A stretch of 30,277 nt of DNA, taken from contig CALXAQ010000144.1 in the NCBI GenBank assembly GCA_944386335.1, positions 1 to 30,277 on the forward strand. Reading direction: 5' to 3'. A program made the translations under genes and the position numbers. Below are positions 18,528 to 27,800 of the stretch, one piece after another. Each line of letters starts with the position of its first letter. The stretch's first letter is position 1. Source of the stretch: an uncultured Clostridia bacterium. Its GTDB lineage: Bacteria; Bacillota; Clostridia; TANB77; CAG-508. The notes beneath the pieces are model-generated. The model was not told where the DNA came from, did no database searches, and worked only from the letters and a program-made list of their open reading frames with translations.

Positions 18528-18896
18528 AAGTAATAATAAAATAAGGGATAAAAATAAAGAGGGATCTTTTACATCTTCTTTGTATAAGAAAAATAAAAGC
18601 ATTAAAATTAAAATGTCATCATAATATAGGTTTATACCAAATAGGTGAAAAAGTGGAGGATCATTTTCTTGCTCTTCTACAAAAGAACATGCTTTAGAAC
18701 TGTCTTTTTTGCAGTCATTGCTTTTTCTTTTTTTTTGATTGTCAAGATTAACAGAAGAAAATGGTCTACTAGGATTATCCTTAGGGAAATTAAATTTAGG
18801 TGCAGAAAGTGCAGAAAAAGCAGGAACTTTATGTAAAGGATAATTCTTTCTATAAGGATAATAAGGACGTGGAAATCCAAATGGTAATGGCATCAT
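18522..18896 (-). CDS. Small protein of unknown function with hydrophobic C-terminus
   Basis: 124 residues. The N-terminus is rich in Pro, Tyr and aromatics (PLPFGFPRPYYPYRKNYP), the middle is Ser/Lys/Asp-rich and probably disordered, and the last 35 residues (LFGINLYYDDILILMLLFFL ... LFLSLILLLLS) form a hydrophobic segment broken by a short charged turn. This layout looks like small conserved proteins of sporulating Clostridia that I cannot name with certainty; a spore-envelope link is only a guess. It follows the other minus-strand gene by 9 bases and is probably co-transcribed with it. The Shine-Dalgarno sequence is weak (GGACGG about 11 bases upstream). Two adjacent ATG codons leave the exact start uncertain by one residue. 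Confidence 0.65.
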   Translation of the reverse strand: MMPLPFGFPRPYYPYRKNYPLHKVPAFSALSAPKFNFPKDNPSRPFSSVNLDNQKKRKSNDCKKDSSKACSFVEEQENDPPLFHLFGINLYYDDILILMLLFFLYKEDVKDPSLFLSLILLLLS

Positions 18897-18905
18897 TTTT
18901 TGTCA

Positions 18906-19361
18906 TCACCGTCCTACCATATTTAGACTATCTAAAACATCTGTCATTGCAAAAAGTTGAATGTACTGATCTACTTTTTCCTTTCTACTAGGCTTTAAGT
19001 AAGGTTTTAAAGATAAAAGTAAATTGGAACGAGGATCATTTTTTTTACTATTTAGTTTTTCCATAATGCTTTTCATTTTCATAATAGTTCCTATGTCTAA
19101 ATTTCCAAATGGATTTGTTTCGTTGTTATCTGATTGTGAATGATTGCTAGAAGAAAAAGTAGGTGAATTGTGTTCATTAGCGCTAGAAGAAGCAGTATCC
19201 GTAGCAGAACTACTACTATTAGTATTACCAAAAGAAGGAGTAGTAGAGTTATTAGAATTTATCATATTTTGAAGCATTACTTTCATATTATCAGGTATTT
19301 CCTTCCCATTCATCATTTTACTCAAATTTTGCATTATTTCAGACATATTCATTTCACTCAT
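18906..19361 (-). CDS. Uncharacterised protein with a Ser/Asn-rich linker and conserved C-terminal helices
   Basis: 151 residues. Residues 1-35 (MSEMNMSEIMQNLSKMMNGK ...) are Met-rich and helical. Residues about 36-85 are a low-complexity Ser/Asn/Thr linker. Residues about 88-148 (GTIMKMKSIMEKL, then DPRSNLLLSLKPYLKPSRKE and KVDQYIQLFAM) resemble a helical segment recurring in short hypothetical proteins of Firmicutes. No signal peptide is present. GAGGTGAT lies 6 bases upstream of the ATG, a good start. It heads a two-gene minus-strand unit lying between minC and the divergent surface-protein operon. The function is unknown. Confidence 0.7.
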   Translation of the reverse strand: MSEMNMSEIMQNLSKMMNGKEIPDNMKVMLQNMINSNNSTTPSFGNTNSSSSATDTASSSANEHNSPTFSSSNHSQSDNNETNPFGNLDIGTIMKMKSIMEKLNSKKNDPRSNLLLSLKPYLKPSRKEKVDQYIQLFAMTDVLDSLNMVGR

Positions 19362-19673
19362 ACTATCACCTCATCAATAGAAATATGTAAAAATATTTAC
19401 ATGTATATTTAGTTCTCTAACGTATTATATGCAAAAGAATAAAAAAAGTGACTTGTAATACAAATTTAATATTTGGGGGCAAACATAGAGTTTCCGTAAA
19501 TGGGAAGAGTAGGAAAACAAAATAAGGGAGTAAGTATAGGTTGAAAAATATAAAAGAATGTGTAAAAATGTAGAAAATAGTATCTTATAAAAAAAGAAAC
19601 AATCTCTATCTAAAAATAGGAAAAAAAGGGAAAGAATTCTACATAAAAAGTTTAAGAAAATAGAGAAAAAACA
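19362..19673. other. Divergent intergenic region upstream of the second surface locus
   Basis: It holds a 7-bp inverted repeat ATGTAAA/TTTACAT (19385-19391 with 19396-19402), a TATAAT on the minus strand (19424-19429) that may serve the small-gene pair, CGTAAATG at 19495-19502 (cf. CGTAAATA upstream of the first surface gene), and AAAAATGTAGAAAA at 19564-19577, identical to 2714-2727. No ORF of note is present. Confidence 0.45.
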
Positions 19674-19702
19674 TTGAAAAAGCTTGAAAAATAGAGTATA
19701 AT
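19674..19702 (+). promoter_or_regulatory. Sigma-A promoter of the two-gene surface protein operon
   Basis: TTGAAA (19674-19679), a 17-base spacer and TATAAT (19697-19702). Predicted start is near 19709. The -10 region AGAGTATAATAAA is shared exactly with the promoter at 2737-2765. An ATG at 19721 would be only about 12 bases from the transcript end and lacks a ribosome binding site, supporting the start at 19763. Confidence 0.75.
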
Positions 19703-19762
19703 AAACTAGAGAAAATAGTTATGAAATATAAGAGAAATAAAAATAGAGGAGGAACTGTTTCT

Positions 19763-22700
19763 ATGTACAAAGTAAAAGAAAAGATAATTGCAACCATGTT
19801 AGCTTCTATTATGCTATTAGCCAATGTGGTAACAGTAGGAATTTATGGTAGTGTATATGCAGTAGAAGACAACTTAGAAAATCAAAATACACAAACAAAC
19901 CAAGCAAATGTGGAATTTGATACTTACTTTTTGGAAGGAGAAGAAAAAACACACCAAAAAGTAGCAAATCTAATGCAACAGAATAAGATTTATATAAGAT
20001 TAAAAGTAAAAGATGTTGGCTATTTAAAAAATGCGAAAGTAAGTTTTCAAAATGCACAAAAAGGGGAAGCAAACTTTATTGCTAAAGCACCGGTTGAACA
20101 AGATAATACAATACAAACGGTAGAAAATAACCAAGTAACTTTTAATCAGATTGCAAAAGGGAATGAAGTTATAACTGCATTACCAATTACCATGTTCGAA
20201 GAAGAAAAAGTAAATGTAGAAAAATGGAATATGCAGAATAAAGCAATATTAATAGCTACTTACATAGATGGAGAAGGAAATGAAAAAGCAGTAGAAAAGG
20301 AAATTTTGTTTAACTTAGGTTGGACAGCAGAAAAAGAAGTAAAACTTACACAAAGTATTACGAAATATGTGCCATACCACATTAATGAAGAAAATGGAAT
20401 TATTTTGCAAGAAACAATACAAGCAAATTTAAAAGATAATGTATTGCCAGTAAAAGAAACAAAAATAGAAATACATGTTCCAAGCATAGCAAGTGTTATT
20501 CCAAAAGAAGTAATAGTAGGAGCCAATAGTACAAGTGCAACTAATGGAGAAGAAACCGCAGAAAGCTTCTCACAAGAAAATTATAGTTATGATGAAGAAA
20601 ATCAATTATTAACTATTGTAGTAAAGAATGAAGTAAGTGAAGAAAAAACAATTTCTTGGAAGAAAAATGTAGTAGATGAATATTTGATAAGTTATATTTA
20701 TCCAGAAGAAGCCTTAGAAGCAGTAGCAGAAACAGGAGCAAATATAGAATTATCAGCAAAAGCAGATATGGCAGTATATTCACAAATGCAAGATATAGTA
20801 TCCGCACAAGAAAATGTACAAGTACAATTAAAAGAACAAATTGGACAAATAGTTAGCTTTGAGATAAAAACAGATGTAGAAAATTTAAGCAAAGCATATT
20901 TATATACCAATACAGAAATTCCATATACAGAAACTGTTGAGGCTAATATAGGACTTGCAAAGTTAACAGATAATATAATAATAACTCAGAATGCAGATGA
21001 GTTTTTAGTAGGGGAAGATAGTTATTCTACAACAATAGATGGAATTGCCTATGTATATAATAAAACGATTAAAGTATCACAAAAACAAATGGAAAAGATA
21101 TTAGGAGCAGAAGGTAAAATAGAAATTTATACAGGCCAGACTTTACTTGCAACCATAGACAATACAATGCAAGAAGATGAACAAGGTAACTATGTAGTAG
21201 ATTTAGGTATATATAATTTATCTTCTGTTACAGTAAAAACTAGTAAGCCAGTAATGGAAGGAAAACTAGAGATTACATTTGATAAAGCAATTAAAGCAGA
21301 TATTCCATATACAGATGCACAAAACAATAATTTTGAGCAGTATAAAGCTTCTAGCTTGGTACAAAGTTATAGTGGGGAAACAAAATTTATGGAGCAAACT
21401 ATAGAAAAAATAATTAACTTAACAGAACCACAAACTACAGCAGAACTTGTATTAAATAACTCTAATTTATCTACAGTAGTAACAAATCAAGATATAGAAC
21501 TAAAAGCAATTTTAAGAACGGATTCTACGGATAATAAGTTGTTTAAAAATCCTACTATTAAAATTCATTTGCCAAGCTACATTGAAAAAATAGAAGTAAA
21601 AGATGTAAAACTACTATTTGATGAAGAATTGCAAATTACAGGAGCAGATCTAGTAAATAATAGTGATGGAACAAAAACAATTGTTATTACTACAAAAGGA
21701 ACTCAAACAAAATATAGTATAGGTGCTGTGTCAGGAGGAGCTAATATCATTATTACAGCAGATATTACAGTAAATAAATTAACACCAAACACACAATCGA
21801 ATATTGTAATGGAATATACAAATGAGAATGTAATTAGTAAAGCAAGAAGTACAATAGCTAACGAAACAAAACAAACAGAAACGCCAGTTACATTTGTAGC
21901 TCCAACAGGAGTAGTAACCACAAATAGTATGTCAAATTACGTAGAAGGGCAAGAAGAATTAACGGCAATAAGTGGAGAAGAGCAAACAGGAGTAATAGAA
22001 ACAATTGCCCCAGCAAGAGATGTAAATTATGAAATGAGTGTAATAAATAATTACAATAATAGTATAGATAACATTTATGTATTAGGAAGATTGCCATTCA
22101 AAGGGAATACAAGTGCAGGAGGAAGTACAGCCTATGAAAGTACGTTTGATATGGTTTTGCAAGGAGCAATTAGTGTAAAAGGAATAGATAGCAGCAAAGT
22201 AAGTATTTACTATACAGAAAATGGAGCAGCAAGCAAAGACTTAAATCTTGCAAGTAATGGATGGACAACAAGTCCAAGTAATTATGCAAAGGTAAAATCA
22301 TACTTAATAGTATTAAACAATCATAGTATGAACACAGGAGAAAGCTTTAGTTTTAGCTATGTAGCAAACATACCAGAGAACTTAAATCATAATGAAAGTG
22401 CATATAGCAATTACATAGTATACTTTAATAACAACTTAGAAGCAGGAACAGTAGAAGACAAACAAGAAGCAGCAAAGATAGGAGTAACAACAGGAGCAGG
22501 ACCAGTATTAGAAGCAGAGATGAGTTCTAATATACCAGAAAATCAAAAAGTATTAGAAGGAAATATTATCAAATATACACTTACTGTAAGAAATACAGGA
22601 AGTCATATAGCAGAAAACGCAGTAGCAACTGTAAAATTTCCAACTGCTTTAAGCTATGTAGTAGAAGATGCAAATTCTAGTTTAGGATATGAATATGTAG

Positions 22701-24844
22701 GAAGTACTACAGCAACTATTAATTTAGGAAATATTGCAGGAGGTCAGACAGTAAGCAAAGAAATATGGGCTAAAGTAGAAGGTATATCTGTATCAGATTT
22801 CTGTACAGATGAGAAACACTATGTAACAGATGATGCAGGAAATAGATATCACTCTGATGAATATACCCATGCAGATAATGAATATGTAGCAACTATTTCT
22901 GTAGTAGCAAGTATTAGTGCTAATAATTTGGCTAAACCAATTAGTTCAACAGAAGCAAAAAACACTCTAGCAAAAGCCTATTTTTCTACTATGGTATCAG
23001 GAAAAGTAATAAATGGTGCCTATGTAAAGCCAGGAGAAACATATGAGTATCAACTAGATGTAAAATCTACGGATAAACAAAAAAATAGAGAAAACGCAAT
23101 AGTTAGATTAAATTTACCAGCTGAATTGAAATATGAAAGTATAAAAGTAGAAGAATACAGCAGAGAAGAAAGAACTTATTTAGATAAAACAGAAGAATGT
23201 TCTGTAGAATTTGATGAAAAAACAAGAGTATTAACGATACACATAGGTACTGTGGATGGATATTATGGAAGAACATTAAAGGTAAATATGACTGTAAATA
23301 GCTTACCAGAAGGAACCTATGAAAGAGAAATTCAAATAGCAGGAAACATTGTAGCAGATAATACAAATGAAGAAACACTACCAATATTATCAGAAACTAT
23401 CAGCCAATTAGGTATAAAAGTAATACAAAGTTCTAACATACCAGAAAATACAAAAATAGCAACAAACGAAGATTTTAAATATATTTTTACAGTTGAAAAT
23501 CTTTCAGCTATGTCCGTAAACAAAATTACCTTAACAGATATTCTTCCAGATGCTGTACAGTATGTAAATGGAAAAATTACTTATTCAGATGGAAATAGCA
23601 AAAACTTTAGTAGTAAAAATGAAGAAGGAAATCCAGAAGTAAGTTTAAATTTAAAACCTAATATGACAGCAACTGTAGAAATTAATGTACTTGCTAATAT
23701 TGTAGAAGCAGATACTAGTGTACAAAATAAAGCAACTATTACACAAGAAGAACTAGGAACAATAGAAAGTAATACCTTAACGCATATCATTGCAGCTTAT
23801 ACAGGACAAACAGATGAAGAAATTCAAAACGAACCAAAAAGAATTTCTGGACAAGTATGGATAGATGCGAATAAAAATGGCATAAAAGAAGAAGAGGAAG
23901 AATTAGTTCCTAATGTACAAGTTATGTTATTAAATAATGCAACTGGCAATTTGGTAACAGAGGAAAATGGTTCTGCTATGATAAAGACAACAGATGAAAA
24001 GGGAAGTTATACTTTTGAAAATATTCCAAGAGGAACTTACACTGTTATTTTCCTATATGATTCAGGAAACTATAGTGCAACAGGATATAGGGTAGAAGAA
24101 GCAGAAGAAGAAAACAATTCTGATGCAGTAGATAGTAAAATAACATTAGATGGACAAACAAGAGTAGCAGCTATTACAGAAGCAGTAAATGTAGTTAATG
24201 AAAATATATATAATATTGACTTAGGATTAGTACTTAGTCCGAAATTTGATTTAAAGTTAGATAAGACTATTTCAAAAGTAACAGTTCAAGATAGTACAGG
24301 AACAGATGAGTATGACTATAACGATAGTAAACTTGCTAAAAGAGATTTAGTAGGAAAACGAGTAAATAGTACTACATTGTTAATAGAATACAAAATAACT
24401 GTAACAAATGAAGGCGGAGTAGACGGATATGTAAAGAAAATAGCAGATTACATACCAGAAGGACTAAGCTTTAATGCAGAGTTAAATAGAGATTGGTATC
24501 AAGCAGAAAATGGAACAATTTTAAATTCAAGTTTAGCAAATAGTAAAATAGCAGCAGGGGAAAGCAAAGAAGTAAGGTTGTTATTAACAATGAAAACAAG
24601 TGAGAACAATTTAGGGGTAATCAGTAACCAAGCAGAGATTTATGAAGCATATAACGACTTAGGATTAGAAGATGTAGACTCAACAGAAGGAAATAAATCA
24701 TCTAATGAAGATGATATGTCCACAGCAGATTTAGTAGTAACAGTAAAAACAGGAGAATACATATTATTTGCAGGACTAACAATATTAGTAATAGGATTAA
24801 TAGGAGTAGGAGCCTACTTCATTAAAAAGAAAGTATTAAGATAA
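19763..24844 (+). CDS. Giant surface protein with DUF11-like and SdrD B-like domains
   Basis: 1693 residues. The start at 19763 (MYKVKEKII...) is chosen because GAGGAGG ends 10 bases upstream and the upstream ATG at 19721 has none. Residues 1-33 form a signal peptide ending VYA. Residues about 34-740 are a long beta-rich head with no family I recognise. Residues about 750-1345 carry several DUF11-like units (IIKYTLTVRNTGSHIAENAV; FKYIFTVENLSAMSVNKITL). Residues about 1360-1490 form an SdrD B-like domain with a DANKNGIKEEEE acidic loop that could bind calcium, and residues about 1492-1655 a final DUF11-like domain (TVTNEGGVDGYVKKIADYIP). The C-terminus is VKTGE (Lys1662-Thr-Gly1664), a membrane helix and KKKVLR. 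Probably a cell-surface fibril; the ligand is unknown. Co-transcribed with the next gene (19-base gap). Confidence 0.82.
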   Translation: MYKVKEKIIATMLASIMLLANVVTVGIYGSVYAVEDNLENQNTQTNQANVEFDTYFLEGEEKTHQKVANLMQQNKIYIRLKVKDVGYLKNAKVSFQNAQKGEANFIAKAPVEQDNTIQTVENNQVTFNQIAKGNEVITALPITMFEEEKVNVEKWNMQNKAILIATYIDGEGNEKAVEKEILFNLGWTAEKEVKLTQSITKYVPYHINEENGIILQETIQANLKDNVLPVKETKIEIHVPSIASVIPKEVIVGANSTSATNGEETAESFSQENYSYDEENQLLTIVVKNEVSEEKTISWKKNVVDEYLISYIYPEEALEAVAETGANIELSAKADMAVYSQMQDIVSAQENVQVQLKEQIGQIVSFEIKTDVENLSKAYLYTNTEIPYTETVEANIGLAKLTDNIIITQNADEFLVGEDSYSTTIDGIAYVYNKTIKVSQKQMEKILGAEGKIEIYTGQTLLATIDNTMQEDEQGNYVVDLGIYNLSSVTVKTSKPVMEGKLEITFDKAIKADIPYTDAQNNNFEQYKASSLVQSYSGETKFMEQTIEKIINLTEPQTTAELVLNNSNLSTVVTNQDIELKAILRTDSTDNKLFKNPTIKIHLPSYIEKIEVKDVKLLFDEELQITGADLVNNSDGTKTIVITTKGTQTKYSIGAVSGGANIIITADITVNKLTPNTQSNIVMEYTNENVISKARSTIANETKQTETPVTFVAPTGVVTTNSMSNYVEGQEELTAISGEEQTGVIETIAPARDVNYEMSVINNYNNSIDNIYVLGRLPFKGNTSAGGSTAYESTFDMVLQGAISVKGIDSSKVSIYYTENGAASKDLNLASNGWTTSPSNYAKVKSYLIVLNNHSMNTGESFSFSYVANIPENLNHNESAYSNYIVYFNNNLEAGTVEDKQEAAKIGVTTGAGPVLEAEMSSNIPENQKVLEGNIIKYTLTVRNTGSHIAENAVATVKFPTALSYVVEDANSSLGYEYVGSTTATINLGNIAGGQTVSKEIWAKVEGISVSDFCTDEKHYVTDDAGNRYHSDEYTHADNEYVATISVVASISANNLAKPISSTEAKNTLAKAYFSTMVSGKVINGAYVKPGETYEYQLDVKSTDKQKNRENAIVRLNLPAELKYESIKVEEYSREERTYLDKTEECSVEFDEKTRVLTIHIGTVDGYYGRTLKVNMTVNSLPEGTYEREIQIAGNIVADNTNEETLPILSETISQLGIKVIQSSNIPENTKIATNEDFKYIFTVENLSAMSVNKITLTDILPDAVQYVNGKITYSDGNSKNFSSKNEEGNPEVSLNLKPNMTATVEINVLANIVEADTSVQNKATITQEELGTIESNTLTHIIAAYTGQTDEEIQNEPKRISGQVWIDANKNGIKEEEEELVPNVQVMLLNNATGNLVTEENGSAMIKTTDEKGSYTFENIPRGTYTVIFLYDSGNYSATGYRVEEAEEENNSDAVDSKITLDGQTRVAAITEAVNVVNENIYNIDLGLVLSPKFDLKLDKTISKVTVQDSTGTDEYDYNDSKLAKRDLVGKRVNSTTLLIEYKITVTNEGGVDGYVKKIADYIPEGLSFNAELNRDWYQAENGTILNSSLANSKIAAGESKEVRLLLTMKTSENNLGVISNQAEIYEAYNDLGLEDVDSTEGNKSSNEDDMSTADLVVTVKTGEYILFAGLTILVIGLIGVGAYFIKKKVLR

Positions 24845-24863
24845 AGGGAGAAGGTGAAAAAGA

Positions 24864-27800
24864 ATGAAGAAAAGTATAAAGTGGCTAGCAAGTATAGGGA
24901 TAATAGGAATAATGAGTATAGCGATGAGTTTTATCTTTAGTAGTAAAGTATTTGCATGGATGCCACCTACACTGGCAGCAAACAACCCAACAACAGGAGT
25001 ATTCCCACAGGTATATTTATCTAATAGGACTATTACTTTAGGAGAAGATAGATGGAATTACTTAGTAGAACAATGGCAAGCAGAAATAACAGGAGGAAAC
25101 ATACTATGTGGAGACCAAGGGAAAGCCATACGTTCAGGCCGATTTGATCCTACTATCTATTATGCAGATGATCTAATGACGTATAATGAATGGATTACAA
25201 TGAGAGAAGCGGAATTTCATAAGGAAGTACTTGGTAAATATCAGGGAAAACATAATTTATCTATTAGTACAGAGATTATAGAAAATGTTCCGAATTTGGT
25301 TAAAGATAAAGGAGCCTATATACTTTGGAATGGAGGTCAATTTGGAGGGCCAGAAGCCTTAATGTATATTAGGCAATCTGCTAGAAATGCCATGTCAAAA
25401 ATTCATGCTATGTTAGCAGGAGAAGAAAAACCAACAGATTATGAAGTGACTATCAACCCTGTTAATACTTATCAGGAATGGAATGGAGATCCAAACTTAG
25501 GACCACAAGTAGGTGTTATGGAGACATCCGATAGAGCAGGAAATGGTTATGAGATAGTAGAAACTGGAACATATTCCTCAACAGCTGGTGGAAAAGATGC
25601 TCAAGTAGCCTATGTTTTATCTATTATGGAAGATGTTTATGGAGCAGGAGAGCCAGCTAAAAAATATACAGAAGAAGATATTCAAACAGCATTCTGGATG
25701 TTAGTAGACCCAGAGGGAATAGGTAGTTTGAAGCAAGAAAAACTAACAGCTAATGGTATTGAACTATATGAAAAGTCAGAAGAATATGCAAGATTTTTAG
25801 AAGAAACAAGTGGAGGATATGAATCTAAAGTAGATACATCGGATGCACAAATTATTGTAAACCAAAATAGCAAAGAATATATTGTAGGACCTTTTGTAGC
25901 AACTTATCCAGATTACGAAGATATCTCCTATATAAAATCTATGTATATTACAAATGGAAGTACAGATTTAGTAGTAGATGAACAACGACAAGATTTTGAA
26001 ATCATTTGTAAAGGTGCAGAAACACCAGTGCCAGGATCTAATGGTATTACTAAAGTGTATCCAAAAAGTGGAGAACCATTCTTTATTAAATTTTCTGCAG
26101 CACAATTAAATTATCCAAACAAAGTTGAACTATATATTCAAACTGAACATATTGCAGAATGTAGTGTCAATTACGAAACATATGATTCTAAAATGAGTGT
26201 GTATAGATATATTGGTTACACAGAAACAGCTGGAGAATATGTTATGACGTCAGGAATGGTTAATATAACAAAGAATCTTTATTGGGAAGAATGGGAAGTT
26301 GTTAAAGAAGGATATCATGTTCATAATGGTGATGAAAATGATAATTGTACGGATGCTTGTTATGATGTTCCAGACCAATATGATTGGGTAGGACATAGAG
26401 GAACTGAAACAACTGTAGGAAGAGTGTATCAGCCATTTGTAAAAATGGACGAACAACCAGAAACACACGAGACTGCACAACCAACTCCATGTACAACAGG
26501 AGGATATGTAACATTTGAAACAAATGTAGCAGTAGGAGGAGTGGTAGGAAAACCACCAGCAGGAGAAACACCACCACCAGATAGTCCGCCAACAATCTAC
26601 TTAACCTTCGAATTAGGAGGAAAAGTATGGGTAGATAAAGATGGAGGAAAAGAAAGCATAGGAGATTCTCATTATGGTTCAGGAGATACTCCAATGAGTG
26701 GTGTACCAGTATATCTATATAGACAAGATGGTACATTAATAGCAACAACTACAACAGATGGAAATGGAGAATATTTATTTAAAGACTTAAATGCTATGTA
26801 CAAATACTACGTAAAATTTAGATATAATGCACAATATTATGAACCAGTAGAATATGTAAGTCCATATAATGGAAACTGGGCCAATAATTCCAACGGAACA
26901 GATGTAAGAGATGAGAGATTGGATATTAACGCAAGATTTCAAACAATTTCTGCTACGCCAGATAACTATACAAGACCAGACGGAAGTACAAATAGAACAT
27001 TTACTAGAGATGAGCTAGAGAGTGCAGGAGCAATTGACCAGTTTGGTAACCTAACAGGAGGAAGTGGAGACCAAGGAGAGTATGTAGTAGACTGTCAGTT
27101 GGAATCTTATACAGGTAATGGAGGAATCGATTGTTATCCAGTAGAAAATATATTCGTAATAGATTATATGCAAAATCAATTAAGCAAAACAATTATTAAT
27201 GCGGCACCAATCTATGAAAAAATATTACATATCAATCAAGGATATAAAGAAAGACAAGAAGTAGATTTAGCATTAAAGAAAGACGTAGAGAAAGCAACAT
27301 TAGAGATAAACGGAAAAACACACGTATATGAATATGATAAGAGAAGTGAAGCAAACGATCCAAACTATGATGCAACTTTTGATATAGGAGTAAGAATATC
27401 AGATGGTTACTATAGCACAGAATATTCAAGAGAACTATATAAATCTGATTATGCATATAAAGTAAGTCAATATGGAGAGAATTATGCAGAATATGGAAAA
27501 GACAAAGAGGATGAGTTAAAAATATTTGTAACGTACAAATTGACAGTAAGAAATCAATCAATGAGTATAAGAGGAAGGATAGATGAGATAGTAGACTACT
27601 TTGATGAGGATTATACATTTGTACCAGAGAGGTCGTACATAGAGTGGAGTGATGGAAGTACAAATAATAATGCAGAGATATTCTCAGTAGGAAGTAGTAA
27701 ATTAGGAAGTACTCCAGGAGATATAGGAGGATACAACAAAGTGTATGTAACAGGAGGAGATAGATATCTAAATTCTGGAGAGAAAGTAACCTACTACTTA

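Noticed and set aside
19470..19540. GGGGGCAAAC ... CCGTAAAT ... resembling a c-di-GMP-I riboswitch upstream of surface genes
   Set aside because: The conserved GACGCAAAG block and the tetraloop receptor region are not matched, and the element lies about 180 bases upstream of the strong promoter, so it would not be in the main transcript.
19721..19762. Upstream ATG for the 1693-residue surface protein
   Set aside because: It has no ribosome binding site and lies about 12 bases from the predicted transcript start; GAGGAGG is correctly placed for the ATG at 19763.
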